A DNA stretch of 64,000 nt, taken from assembly GCA_031423955.1 (NCBI GenBank), contig JANPGJ010000129.1:1-64000 (forward strand). Reading direction: 5' to 3'. A program made the position numbers and the translations under genes. The stretch's first letter is position 1. Each line of letters begins with the position of its first letter. Positions 25,917-34,718 of the stretch are shown here, piece after piece. This stretch comes from JAEUOS01 sp031423955. GTDB taxonomy: Bacteria; Pseudomonadota; Gammaproteobacteria; Burkholderiales; JAEUOS01. The notes under the pieces were generated by a model. It was not told where the DNA came from. It saw only the letters and a program-made list of their open reading frames with translations, and made no database searches.

Positions 25917-26441
25917 ATGGCGAAAATGCAAAAAGTGCAAGCGGGCGCCGAAGGGCGAGACGATGGCTTGCGGGAAAAGATGATCGCGGTCAATCGCGTG
26001 ACCAAGGTCGTCAAAGGCGGACGGATTCTCGGCTTCGCCGCTCTTACCGTGGTTGGTGATGGTGACGGCCGAATCGGAATGGGCAAGGGCAAGTCACGCG
26101 AGGTGCCGGTTGCTGTTCAAAAGGCGATGGAAGAGGCGCGTCGCAAGATGGTTAAGGTATCGCTCAAGAACGGTACGTTGCAGCACGCGATTGTCGGCGT
26201 TCATGGTGCGGCCAAGGTGTTCATGCAGCCCGCGAGTGAGGGTACTGGGATCATTGCTGGCGGTCCGATGCGCGCGGTCTTTGAAGTCGTTGGCGTTACC
26301 AACGTCCTTGCGAAGTGCCAGGGATCGACCAATCCGTACAACGTGGTTCGGGCAACGCTCGACGGTCTGACCAAGATGACCACGCCCGCCGAAGTTGCCG
26401 CCAAACGCGGCAAGTCGGTGGAAGATATTCTCGCCGTCTGA
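25917..26441 (+). CDS. rpsE: 30S ribosomal protein S5
   Basis: 174 residues. The double-stranded RNA-binding-like fold begins LREKMIAVNRVTKVVKGGR and includes GDGDGRIGMGKGKSREVP. S5 acts in decoding fidelity and the mRNA entry helicase; the spectinomycin loop region (VTKVVKGGR) has no visible deletion. Confidence 0.97.
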   Translation: MAKMQKVQAGAEGRDDGLREKMIAVNRVTKVVKGGRILGFAALTVVGDGDGRIGMGKGKSREVPVAVQKAMEEARRKMVKVSLKNGTLQHAIVGVHGAAKVFMQPASEGTGIIAGGPMRAVFEVVGVTNVLAKCQGSTNPYNVVRATLDGLTKMTTPAEVAAKRGKSVEDILAV

Positions 26442-26450
26442 GGGCAATCC

Positions 26451-26633
26451 ATGGCTGAAAAGAAAACACTCAAGGTGACCCTCGTCAAGAGTCCGAACGG
26501 CACCAGCGAAAAGCATCGAGCCACCGTGCGGGGTCTGGGCTTGCGCAGAATGAATTCGACTCGCGTTCTCGAGGACACGCCAGCGGTGCGCGGCATGATC
26601 AATCGGGTGTACTACCTTGTCAAGGCGGAATGA
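26451..26633 (+). CDS. rpmD: 50S ribosomal protein L30
   Basis: 60 residues, start MAEKKTLKVTLVKSPNG. The motif HRATVRGLGLRRMNSTRVLED is diagnostic. It sits between rpsE and rplO as in other proteobacteria. Confidence 0.96.
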   Translation: MAEKKTLKVTLVKSPNGTSEKHRATVRGLGLRRMNSTRVLEDTPAVRGMINRVYYLVKAE

Positions 26634-26661
26634 TCCGCCGCCGGCAATCACGGAAACAATC

Positions 26662-27108
26662 ATGAAACTCAATACTATCAAGCCGGCTGCTGGTGCCAAA
26701 CACGCCAAGCGCAGGGTGGGGCGCGGAATCGGCTCCGGAATCGGCAAGACCGCCGGCCGCGGCCACAAGGGTCAAAAGTCGAGGGCCGGCGGCTTTCACA
26801 AAGTCGGATTTGAGGGCGGGCAGATGCCGCTGCAACGGCGGTTGCCGAAGCGCGGTTTTGCGTCCCGCACGCGAGAATTCGTCGCTGAGATACGTTTGAA
26901 TGAGTTGCAGGACATGGACGCGACAGAGATTAGCCTTGATCTGCTCAAGTCGACTGGTGTCGTGCCAAGCCTGACACTGCGTGCGAAAGTCATTTTGTCG
27001 GGAAAAATCGAGCGAAAAGTCACCCTGGTGGGGGACGGAATGACTGCAACCAAGGGCGCCAAAGCTGCCATTGAAGCGGTTGGCGGTTCGGTTGCGGCCG
27101 CAGCCTGA
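26662..27108 (+). CDS. rplO: 50S ribosomal protein L15
   Basis: 148 residues from the ATG at 26662 (MKLNTIKPAAGAKHAKRRVGRG); an earlier in-frame ATG overlaps rpmD and adds unrelated residues. The Gly/Arg-rich N-terminal extension that penetrates 23S rRNA is present (GIGSGIGKTAGRGHKGQKS). Followed by secY after 37 bp. Confidence 0.97.
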   Translation: MKLNTIKPAAGAKHAKRRVGRGIGSGIGKTAGRGHKGQKSRAGGFHKVGFEGGQMPLQRRLPKRGFASRTREFVAEIRLNELQDMDATEISLDLLKSTGVVPSLTLRAKVILSGKIERKVTLVGDGMTATKGAKAAIEAVGGSVAAAA

Positions 27109-27145
27109 TCACTTAACAGAAAATAGAAACAAGGAAGAGCGAGCA

Positions 27146-28462
27146 GTGGCAACTGAGGCGATGACCGTAGCCAAGTCGGCTAAGTTCGGCGATCTGAAAC
27201 GCCGACTGACCTTCCTGGTGCTCGCCTTGGTTGTTTACAGGATCGGTGCGCATATACCAGTTCCTGGCATTGATCCAACGCAGTTGGCCGAGCTTTTCAA
27301 GCAGAACCAGGGCGGGATTCTGGGGATGTTCAACATGTTTTCGGGTGGCGCGCTTTCCCGCTTCACGATTTTTGCGCTTGGAATCATGCCCTACATCTCA
27401 TCTTCAATCATCATGCAATTGATGACGGTTGTGTATCCGCCGTTCGAGGCGATGAAGAAAGAGGGTGAAGCAGGGCGCCGAAAAATCACCCAGTACACGC
27501 GCTACGCGACGGTCTTTTTGGCACTTTTTCAGGCAATCGGTATTTCGGTCGCGCTTGAAGCGCAGTCCGGGCTGGTGATCGATCCTGGTTTGATGTTTCG
27601 GTTCGTGACTGTTTCCACGCTTGTCACTGGCACGATGTTTTTGATGTGGTTGGGTGAACAGATTACCGAGCGTGGTTTGGGCAATGGAATATCGATGATC
27701 ATTTTTGCAGGCATTGCCGCTGGCTTGCCCAACGCGATTGGCGGGCTGCTTGAACTTGTGCGTACTGGCGCGATGAACGCGTTGACGGCAATTTTTATCG
27801 TGCTCTTGGTTGGTTTGGTAACGTTTGCTGTCGTGTTTGTCGAGCGAGGCCAGCGCAAGATTCTCGTGAACTACGCGAAGCGGCAGGTAGGAAATCGCGT
27901 TTACGGGGGGCAGTCCTCGCATTTGCCCCTGAAACTCAACATGTCGGGTGTCATCCCACCGATCTTTGCGTCGTCAATCATCCTGTTCCCGGCAACCATC
28001 ACAAGCTGGTTTTCGTCCGGGGATCAAATGCGTTGGCTGAAGGATATTGCCGGGACTTTATCCCCCGGGCAACCCGTGTATGTCATGTTGTACGCAGCTG
28101 CAATCGTGTTTTTCTGTTTTTTCTATACTGCTCTTGTTTTCAACAGCAAGGAGACAGCGGAAAACCTTAAGAAAAGCGGTGCTTTCGTGCCTGGTATTCG
28201 GCCAGGCGACCAGACCGCCAAGTACATCGACAAGATCCTGATGCGCCTCACACTGACCGGCGCTGTCTACGTAACGCTGGTTTGCCTGCTTCCTGAATTT
28301 CTCATTCTCAAGTGGAATGTGCCATTTTATTTTGGTGGAACTTCACTGCTGATCATCGTAGTCGTGACGATGGATTTCATGGCTCAAGTTCAGGCATACA
28401 TCATGTCGCATCAATACGAGTCTTTGCTCAAGAAGGCGAATTTCAAAGGCGGTATGTTCTAG
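27146..28462 (+). CDS. secY: Preprotein translocase subunit SecY
   Basis: 438 residues, ten-helix channel of the SecYEG translocon. The N-terminus contains LKRRLTFLVLALVVYRIGAHIPVPG (split here only by the first helix), followed by the plug region and the cytoplasmic loop VFVERGQRKILVNYAKRQVG. The C-terminus ends YESLLKKANFKGGMF. I chose the GTG at 27146, with AAGGAAGAG upstream; the ATG at 27161 is an alternative. The expected next gene, infA, is not found. Confidence 0.96.
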   Translation: MATEAMTVAKSAKFGDLKRRLTFLVLALVVYRIGAHIPVPGIDPTQLAELFKQNQGGILGMFNMFSGGALSRFTIFALGIMPYISSSIIMQLMTVVYPPFEAMKKEGEAGRRKITQYTRYATVFLALFQAIGISVALEAQSGLVIDPGLMFRFVTVSTLVTGTMFLMWLGEQITERGLGNGISMIIFAGIAAGLPNAIGGLLELVRTGAMNALTAIFIVLLVGLVTFAVVFVERGQRKILVNYAKRQVGNRVYGGQSSHLPLKLNMSGVIPPIFASSIILFPATITSWFSSGDQMRWLKDIAGTLSPGQPVYVMLYAAAIVFFCFFYTALVFNSKETAENLKKSGAFVPGIRPGDQTAKYIDKILMRLTLTGAVYVTLVCLLPEFLILKWNVPFYFGGTSLLIIVVVTMDFMAQVQAYIMSHQYESLLKKANFKGGMF

Positions 28463-28537
28463 GACTGAACGGTAAACCTGGCTACCGTCCACCATTGAAG
28501 AATGTGGATCTTTTGATGGGGCTTCGACAGCCTCTAG

Positions 28538-28565
28538 CTGACAGGCAGTCCTGGCGGGCGATAAT
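28538..28565 (+). promoter_or_regulatory. Possible promoter of the alpha operon (rpmJ–rplQ)
   Basis: CTGACA (28538–28543), 16 bp, GATAAT (28560–28565), each one base from consensus. It lies in the 276-bp gap between secY and rpmJ where infA would normally be. No other feature explains the gap. Confidence 0.45.
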
Positions 28566-28680
28566 TTGAAGTGGGTATCAGCGGGCAATAGCTCTGTGGT
28601 TGGGTTGGTTCAGAAATCGAAGGATTGCGTTTCCCTCGAAATTGGGGGAACCCGGCATTGGTTGCAGGGCCAGAGAAGCA

Positions 28681-28699
28681 AATCCGGATGTTCCGGATT
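28681..28699 (+). promoter_or_regulatory. Hairpin upstream of rpmJ
   Basis: Perfect 8-bp stem AATCCGGA (28681–28688) / TCCGGATT (28692–28699) with TGT loop, 40 nt before the rpmJ start, without a U-run. It could be a leader structure in the rpmJ mRNA. Confidence 0.4.
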
Positions 28700-28738
28700 C
28701 TGCGGTCGATGCGGATTGAATAGAGATTCGAGGACGAA

Positions 28739-28852
28739 ATGAAGGTACTGGCATCGGTAAAGAAAATCTGTCGCAATTGCAAGATCATCAAGCGCAAGGG
28801 CGTGGTACGCGTCATTTGCACAGATCCGCGACACAAACAACGTCAGGGCTAA
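28739..28852 (+). CDS. rpmJ: 50S ribosomal protein L36
   Basis: 37 residues: starts MKVLASVKKICRNCKIIK and ends DPRHKQRQG. The zinc ribbon is complete (C-x2-C, then C and H), so this is the zinc-binding form. GAGGA precedes the ATG. It stands between secY and rpsM, its usual place, but without infA before it. Confidence 0.96.
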   Translation: MKVLASVKKICRNCKIIKRKGVVRVICTDPRHKQRQG

Positions 28853-28908
28853 GCCGACATCGGCGATAGCATCGGCAGCGCTCAAGATATTTAGTTGAAG
28901 GACACGAC

Positions 28909-29277
28909 ATGGCTCGTATCGCTGGCATCAACATTCCGAACCATCAGCATGCTCAAATCGCCTTGACCGCGATTTACGGCATAGGACGACCGCGCGCGCA
29001 TGCAATCTGCGTGGCTGCAGGAGTGACCCCATCTTTCAAGATGAAAGATCTTACCGACGCTCAAGTGGACAAACTTCGGGAGCAGGTTGGCAAATTCATC
29101 GTGGAAGGTGACCTTCGTCGCGAAGTGACGATGAACATCAAGCGACTCATGGACCTCGGTTGTTATCGCGGAGTGCGCCATAAGCGTGGACTGCCAGTGC
29201 GCGGGCAACGCACCCGCACCAATGCACGAACCCGGAAGGGCCCGCGCAAGGCGCGCAACGCGATCGCTGGCAAATAG
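28909..29277 (+). CDS. rpsM: 30S ribosomal protein S13
   Basis: 122 residues, start MARIAGINIPNHQHAQIALTA. It contacts P-site tRNA and bridges to the 50S through its basic tail (RTRTNARTRKGPRKA). A TGAAGG precedes the ATG. Confidence 0.98.
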   Translation: MARIAGINIPNHQHAQIALTAIYGIGRPRAHAICVAAGVTPSFKMKDLTDAQVDKLREQVGKFIVEGDLRREVTMNIKRLMDLGCYRGVRHKRGLPVRGQRTRTNARTRKGPRKARNAIAGK

Positions 29278-29314
29278 GCAAGGCTGCAGTCCCATCGCTG
29301 GTTAGGAAATAATT

Positions 29315-29719
29315 ATGGCAACCAACAAGCAACAGGCAGCATCCACGAGGGTGCGCAAGAAGGTCAAGAAGAACGTCGCGGAGGGCATTGCCCATATCCA
29401 CGCGTCGTTTAATAACACAATTATCACCATCACCGACCGCCAAGGCAACGCCCTGTCTTGGGCGACTTCCGGCGGCGCGGGTTTCAAGGGCTCGCGAAAG
29501 TCGACGCCTTTTGCCGCCCAGGTTGCTGCTGAGGCGGCAGGCAAGGTGGCCGTGGAATGTGGAGTGAAGAATCTCGAAGTGCGCATTAAGGGTCCGGGTC
29601 CTGGCCGCGAATCCTCGGTGCGCGCCTTGAACGCGCTGGGAATGAAAATTACCAGCATTACCGACGTGACGCCGGTACCGCACAACGGGTGCCGGCCTCC
29701 CAAAAGGCGGCGTATCTGA
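29315..29719 (+). CDS. rpsK: 30S ribosomal protein S11
   Basis: 134 residues. It lies in the platform of the 30S. The central AHIHASFNNTIITITDRQGN and the C-terminal TPVPHNGCRPPKRRR blocks are diagnostic. GGAAAT precedes the ATG. Confidence 0.98.
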   Translation: MATNKQQAASTRVRKKVKKNVAEGIAHIHASFNNTIITITDRQGNALSWATSGGAGFKGSRKSTPFAAQVAAEAAGKVAVECGVKNLEVRIKGPGPGRESSVRALNALGMKITSITDVTPVPHNGCRPPKRRRI

Positions 29720-29820
29720 GTCTTGGATGCGATAAGCCGTCCTGCTACTTGACTGGGTGGGGCGGCTTCGCTCTTTTGGCGTCGAACCCCGTTGTGATTG
29801 TTTATTGGGGAAATTGATCA

Positions 29821-30444
29821 ATGGCTCGTTATACCGGCCCTAAGTGCAAGCTCTCGCGCCGCGAGGGAACGGATTTGTTTCTCAAGAGTGCCCGCAAGGC
29901 ATTCTCGGACAAATGTAAATCGGAAGTCGCTCCTGGCCAGCATGGTCTGAAGTCGGGGCAGCGGCTGTCGGATTACGGCAAGCAGTTGCGCGAAAAACAG
30001 AAAGTCCGCCGCATGTACGGGGTCCTTGAGCGGCAGTTTCGGCGATATTATGCCGAGGCTGTGCGTCGTAAAGGCAATACCGGCGAAAACCTGTTGCACC
30101 TCCTTGAGACGCGTCTGGACAATGTTGTATATCGCATGGGGTTCGGTTCCACTCGCGCCGAGGCTCGTCAGTTGGTAGGGCACAAGGCAATTGAAGTTAA
30201 CGGCAAAACGATCAATATCGCTTCTGCGCAGATCAAGCCGGGCGACATCGTTGCCGTGCGTGAAAAATCGCGCGGTCAACTACGGATCAAGGATTCGGTC
30301 TCGCTGGCTGAGCAAGCCGGTCTCCCATCATGGGTCGAGGTTGATTCGGCGAAATTGCGGGGCACCTTCAAGTCGCTCCCGGATCGCGGAGAGATTGCTC
30401 AGGATGTCAACGAGAGTCTGGTGGTAGAGCTTTATTCGCGTTGA
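29821..30444 (+). CDS. rpsD: 30S ribosomal protein S4
   Basis: 207 residues with the S4 RNA-binding domain near residues 95–155 (RLDNVVYRMGFGSTRAEARQLV). S4 nucleates 30S assembly and, in E. coli, represses the alpha operon. A 101-bp spacer separates it from rpsK and holds an imperfect stem (AAGCCG ... CGGCTT). Confidence 0.97.
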   Translation: MARYTGPKCKLSRREGTDLFLKSARKAFSDKCKSEVAPGQHGLKSGQRLSDYGKQLREKQKVRRMYGVLERQFRRYYAEAVRRKGNTGENLLHLLETRLDNVVYRMGFGSTRAEARQLVGHKAIEVNGKTINIASAQIKPGDIVAVREKSRGQLRIKDSVSLAEQAGLPSWVEVDSAKLRGTFKSLPDRGEIAQDVNESLVVELYSR

Positions 30445-30494
30445 TCGCGGGTTCCGGTGCAAACGCTGTTGAATATATTGATTGGAAGGATCAC

Positions 30495-31475
30495 ATGGCT
30501 AACACGGGTTTCTTGAAGCCGAAGATCGTCAACGTCGAAGGTGTAGGCCCTTCGCACGCTAAGGTCACGATGGAGCCGTTCGAGCGTGGATACGGGCATA
30601 CACTCGGCAATGCGCTGCGCCGCGTGTTGTTGTCGTCGATGGATGGCTACGCGCCCACGGAAGTTACCATTGCAGGGGTGGTGCACGAGTATTCGACTCT
30701 CGAGGGTGTGCAGGAAGATGTCGTCGACATCCTGCTAAATCTCAAAGGCGTAGTGATGAAGCTTGAGGGGCGTGACGAAGTCATGCTTTTGCTCAAGAAA
30801 TCCGGTGCCGGTGCAGTGACCGCGGCGGATATCGAGATTCCGCATGATGTGACGATCATCAACCGTGACCATCACATCGCACATCTCGCCGGAAACGGAA
30901 AACTGGACATGCAGATCAAGGTCGAGCGCGGCCGCGGTTATGTGCCAGGCAATGTTCGCATCGTTGGCGATGAGGAAACCAAGACTATTGGCAAGATTGT
31001 GCTGGATGCGTCATACAGTCCGGTCAGGCGCGTTTCGTATGCGGTGGAGTCCGCCCGCGTCGAACAGCGTACTGACCTTGATCGACTGGTCGTTGATATT
31101 GAAACCAACGGTGTGATCGAGCCGGAAGATGCGGTTCGCCAGGCTGCTCGCATCCTGGTCGAGCAGTTGTCTGTCTTCGCAGCACTTGAGGGTACCAAGC
31201 CGCCGCCGCCAGGGAATACACCGGTCAACATTGATCCGATTCTCCTTCGTCCAGTCGACGATCTCGAGCTGACTGTTCGTTCGGCAAATTGCCTCAAGGC
31301 CGAGAACATCTACTACATCGGCGATCTGATCCAGCGGACCGAGAATGAATTGCTCAAAACACCGAATCTTGGCCGCAAGTCGCTTAACGAAATCAAGGAA
31401 GTGCTCGCCTCGCGCGGCCTCACCCTCGGCATGAAGCTCGAGAACTGGCCGCCTGCGGGCCTCGAAAAAGCCTAA
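30495..31475 (+). CDS. rpoA: DNA-directed RNA polymerase α subunit
   Basis: 326 residues from MANTGFLKPKIVNVEGVG. The N-terminal dimerisation domain (ERGYGHTLGNALRRVLLSSM, about 30–49) and the C-terminal helix-hairpin domain (NCLKAENIYYIGDL and LGRKSLNEIKEVL) that binds UP elements and activators are present. GGAAGGA precedes the ATG. An in-frame start 54 bp earlier is not family-like. Confidence 0.98.
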   Translation: MANTGFLKPKIVNVEGVGPSHAKVTMEPFERGYGHTLGNALRRVLLSSMDGYAPTEVTIAGVVHEYSTLEGVQEDVVDILLNLKGVVMKLEGRDEVMLLLKKSGAGAVTAADIEIPHDVTIINRDHHIAHLAGNGKLDMQIKVERGRGYVPGNVRIVGDEETKTIGKIVLDASYSPVRRVSYAVESARVEQRTDLDRLVVDIETNGVIEPEDAVRQAARILVEQLSVFAALEGTKPPPPGNTPVNIDPILLRPVDDLELTVRSANCLKAENIYYIGDLIQRTENELLKTPNLGRKSLNEIKEVLASRGLTLGMKLENWPPAGLEKA

Positions 31476-31495
31476 CGGAAGGACGGGGCTACAAC

Positions 31496-31885
31496 ATGCG
31501 TCACGGACACGGACTCAGAAAACTCAATCGCACATCGGCGCATCGTATCGCGATGCTACGGAACATGACGGTTTCTCTGCTCAAGCACGAGGTTATCAAG
31601 ACCACGTTGCCGAAGGCCAAGGAACTGCGCATGATGGCTGAACCTATCATCACCCTCGGGAAAAAACCCTCATTGGCGAACAGGCGATTGGCATTTAGCC
31701 GCTTGCGTGACCGTGACATGGTGGTCAAACTGTTCGGGGAGCTTGGGCCCCGCTATGCGACTCGCAACGGGGGCTATCTGCGGATTCTCAAGTATGGCTT
31801 TCGCAAGGGGGACAACGCTCCAATGGCCTTGGTTGAACTTTTGGATCGACCTGATGCCGCGGCGCAGCCGACACCCGGCAACTGA
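31496..31885 (+). CDS. rplQ: 50S ribosomal protein L17
   Basis: 129 residues, start MRHGHGLRKLNRTSAHR as in the family. Last gene of the ribosomal super-cluster, followed 19 bp later by a strong intrinsic terminator. Confidence 0.98.
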   Translation: MRHGHGLRKLNRTSAHRIAMLRNMTVSLLKHEVIKTTLPKAKELRMMAEPIITLGKKPSLANRRLAFSRLRDRDMVVKLFGELGPRYATRNGGYLRILKYGFRKGDNAPMALVELLDRPDAAAQPTPGN

Positions 31886-31904
31886 GTTTCTTCAACGAAT
31901 GGAG

Positions 31905-31931
31905 AAAAACCGGGCTAGCCCGGTTTTTTTT
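31905..31931 (+). terminator. Intrinsic terminator ending the ribosomal/RNA polymerase cluster
   Basis: Perfect palindrome with arms AAAAACCGGG (31905–31914) and CCCGGTTTTT (31919–31928) around CTAG, running into a stretch of eight T residues. It is a textbook Rho-independent terminator for the transcript ending at rplQ. Confidence 0.93.
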
Positions 31932-32261
31932 CGCGAAATGATATTGACGTCCACATCGAACATGGTGGTACTTGATGCAGCGGAAACAGCGGATGCAAAT
32001 CACAAGCAATGGTCTCAAGGCCGCGAATGCAGCAGGTCCTGGTCACCCGCCCGATAAAAGGCTATTCCCGGCCATAAGTAAGTTGGGCTCGCCACGTGCC
32101 GCGTTGGAGACAGGCTGTATTGCGGTGCGTACTCTCGCCGTATTATTTGTCTTCCGGGCGGTCGCGTCGAGCTTCAAGCCAACAACCTCCTGAAACGGCG
32201 CCAGGTTTGGGAACATCCCGGTCGCGACTGGCGATCGCACAGGATTCCAGGAGAAACCGGC
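31932..32261. other. Gene-free stretch before cutA
   Basis: 330 bp between the rplQ terminator and cutA. Short open frames here lack family resemblance and ribosome binding sites. A TATTAT at 32141–32146 could be a −10 box for cutA, but no acceptable −35 is at 17 bp. I see nothing else. Confidence 0.5.
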
Positions 32262-32582
32262 ATGGGAAATGTGTGGTTGGTTTTTTGCAACGTACCCGAC
32301 ATGGAGATTGCCAAGTCGATCGCCACTAAGCTGGTGGAATCCCGCGCAGCTGCGTGCGTTAGCATCGGTGCCCGAATCCAATCGATATATCGCTGGCAGG
32401 GAGCGCTTGAGGAGGCGGATGAGATTCAACTCACCATCAAGATCAATTCAGCCAATTTTGAGGCGGTCGAAACCATCATTCGCACAAATCATCCCTATCA
32501 ACTCCCTGAAATCCTCGCCGTGCCGGTCGTTAAGGGATTGACAGCATATCTAGAGTGGGTCTCCGACGAATCGAATCCTTGA
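32262..32582 (+). CDS. cutA: CutA-type divalent-cation tolerance protein
   Basis: 106 residues, small trimeric PII-like fold. Family signatures are VFCNVPDMEIAKSIATKLVE, the block RAAACVSIGARIQSIYRWQG, and the C-terminal LPEILAVPVVKGLTAYLEWV. CutA is linked to copper and other metal tolerance, but its molecular role is unresolved. AGGAGAAA precedes the ATG. It stands alone after the terminator and converges with hemB. Confidence 0.92.
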   Translation: MGNVWLVFCNVPDMEIAKSIATKLVESRAAACVSIGARIQSIYRWQGALEEADEIQLTIKINSANFEAVETIIRTNHPYQLPEILAVPVVKGLTAYLEWVSDESNP

Positions 32583-32677
32583 ACCGCGATTCAGCCGATG
32601 CCATCCACCTCGAGGCAGATCCTCAACAAAAGTGCGATGAATCGGCGTTCCTTGGCAATCACCAGTTGCCTGAATCG

Positions 32678-33703
32678 CTACCCGTGGGTGTCATCACGCA
32701 GCCATCGGGCAGCATCCAGCGCAAAGTAGGTCAGGATACCGTCCGCACCGGCCCGCTTGAAGGCAAGCAATGCTTCCATCGCCACGCTCCGTTCATCCAG
32801 CCAGCCGTTCTGTGCCGCTGCTTTCAGCATAGCATACTCGCCACTGACCTGGTAGACAAACGTTGGAGCTCGGAACTCCTCCTTTACCCTGCGGACAATG
32901 TCGAGGTACGGCATGCCCGGCTTGACCATGATCATGTCCGCGCCCTCAGCCAGATCCAGCCCGGCCTCCCACAGGGCTTCGTCGGAGTTGCCTGGATTCA
33001 TCTGGTAGGTCTTCTTGTTCGAGGCTCCAAGATTTCTCGCCGAGCCAACCGCATCGCGAAAAGGGCCGTAGAACGCAGAAGCATATTTCGCTGAATAGGC
33101 CATGATCTGGGTGAGTTCATGCCCAGCGGCGTCTAGCGCCCGCCGGATCGCGCCAATCCGGCCATCCATCATGTCGGAGGGCGCAACGATATCGACGCCT
33201 GCCGCCGCCTGTACCACGGCCTGCCGGCACAGAATCTCGACGGTGACCTCATTTCGAATATAGCCTTGCTGGTCGATCACCCCGTCCTGGCCGTGGGTTG
33301 TATATGGATCGAGCGCTATATCGCACAACACGCCAAGCTCCGGGAAATGCTTCTTGAGGGCGGTCACTGCGCGTGGTACCAAGCCGTCCGGATTCTCAGC
33401 TTCAATTCCATCGAGACTTTTCCTTGCCTGGTCGATCACCGGAAACAAGGCCATGCATGGCACGCCCAGCCGCAAGGTATGTTCGGCTCTAAGAAGAAGT
33501 TCATCGATCGTGCAGCGTGAAACCCCGGGCATTGACGCCACCGATTGGATCACCTTCGAGCCTACATCCCTGTCGTCCAGAACGAACACCGGATAGATGA
33601 GGTCGCTCGTGGTAAGTACATGCTCCTGAACCAGACGTCGCGCGAATTCAGTCCGCCGATTGCGCCGCATTCTCCGTTCCGGAAAACTGCCCAATATTTT
33701 CAT
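32678..33703 (-). CDS. hemB: δ-Aminolevulinic acid dehydratase (porphobilinogen synthase)
   Basis: 341 residues. It condenses two 5-aminolevulinate molecules to porphobilinogen in haem synthesis. The two Schiff-base lysines are K206 (MAYSAKYASAFYGP) and K261 (MVKPGMPYLD). The metal loop at about 128–141 reads DIALDPYTTHGQDG, that is aspartates instead of the zinc-binding cysteines, the Mg-dependent type. The start could be M1 or M12 (MRRNRRTEF). engB lies 130 bp upstream on the same strand. Confidence 0.97.
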   Translation of the reverse strand: MKILGSFPERRMRRNRRTEFARRLVQEHVLTTSDLIYPVFVLDDRDVGSKVIQSVASMPGVSRCTIDELLLRAEHTLRLGVPCMALFPVIDQARKSLDGIEAENPDGLVPRAVTALKKHFPELGVLCDIALDPYTTHGQDGVIDQQGYIRNEVTVEILCRQAVVQAAAGVDIVAPSDMMDGRIGAIRRALDAAGHELTQIMAYSAKYASAFYGPFRDAVGSARNLGASNKKTYQMNPGNSDEALWEAGLDLAEGADMIMVKPGMPYLDIVRRVKEEFRAPTFVYQVSGEYAMLKAAAQNGWLDERSVAMEALLAFKRAGADGILTYFALDAARWLRDDTHG

Positions 33704-33833
33704 TTGCTCAATTCCAAGGATTCATAAATGTTGCTTGAAACGCATCGTGTCGTGATGACAACACTGCAATCAGGTCCCAACCTCGCGTTGCATCGCGATC
33801 ACAACTTACGAAGCACAAGTTTTCGGGCAACCG

Positions 33834-34511
33834 TCACGGCCCCGGATGCGCTACTCGTGCCGCCTCAAGCTCCTCCCCGGGCTTGGGAGGCAGTTTCGGC
33901 GCGCGTGCGCCCGGCAATTCAACCCCAAGCCACCTGCCGATAACAGATTCAACCTCCCTGGTGCCGGTTTTTTTCAGGCTCGAGAAAAGACTTGCGCTGT
34001 GTCCTGTGCCCCAACTGGAAAGTTCGTCGCGTACCGATTTCAGTGTCATTGCCTGCTCGCTGCGCCCAAGCTTGTCCGACTTCGTCAGCAACACATGGAT
34101 CGGTCGCCCTCTGGGGGTAAACCATTCCAGCATTTGCAAGTCGAGTTCAGTAAACGGTCGTCGGGCATCCATGATCAGAATCAAGCCTGCCAAGGGTTCA
34201 CGTGTTTCAAGGTAGGCGCCAAGAAAAATCCGCCATCGCTTCTGTTCGGTTTTTTGTACCTTGGCATAACCATAGCCCGGCAGATCAACCAAAAACTTGT
34301 CGTCGCCAATACCGAAGTAGTTTATCTGCTGGGTCCGGCCAGGCGTTTTGCTGGTGAAGGCCAAGCGGCGCTGGTTGGCCAAGGTATTGATCGCACTTGA
34401 TTTGCCGGCGTTCGAACGGCCAGCGAAGGCTACTTCGCCAGCCGAATGAAAAGAAAGGTCTCGCATGGAAGCGGCGGTGGTGAAGAACGCAGCGCGGTGC
34501 AGGAATGACAT
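33834..34511 (-). CDS. engB: Ribosome biogenesis GTPase EngB (YsxC/YihA)
   Basis: 225 residues. G-motifs: G1 GRSNAGKSS (31–39), G2 threonine in the segment KTPGRTQ, G3 DLPG (76–79), G4 TKSD. EngB acts in late 50S assembly. The C-terminal tail (LPPKPGEELEAARVAHPGP) is an extension without obvious structure. It is divergent from the cytochrome c4 gene, as often seen in betaproteobacteria. Confidence 0.96.
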   Translation of the reverse strand: MSFLHRAAFFTTAASMRDLSFHSAGEVAFAGRSNAGKSSAINTLANQRRLAFTSKTPGRTQQINYFGIGDDKFLVDLPGYGYAKVQKTEQKRWRIFLGAYLETREPLAGLILIMDARRPFTELDLQMLEWFTPRGRPIHVLLTKSDKLGRSEQAMTLKSVRDELSSWGTGHSASLFSSLKKTGTREVESVIGRWLGVELPGARAPKLPPKPGEELEAARVAHPGP

Positions 34512-34718
34512 GGATCCCGATTCGAGTTTGTCGTGTTAAAAAATGTGCCAGGGGCCCGGCTACGCCGGCCTGATGGCGGGCCGTGGACCACATTGCCGGA
34601 ATGCACCATACCGGCGACGGATTGCACGCGCCGGGTGCGATACGGCAACTGTCATAGAGTTGGAGTTGCGATAGAATAACGGGTTTGATGAATTGATGTT
34701 CAGCGATCGACCAAGCCC

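Noticed and set aside
31972..32193. A 73-codon frame between the rplQ terminator and cutA
   Set aside because: No ribosome binding site, no family resemblance, and poor codon character.
33728..33943. A 71-codon + strand frame between hemB and engB
   Set aside because: Runs antisense into the engB C-terminus; no ribosome binding site or family resemblance.
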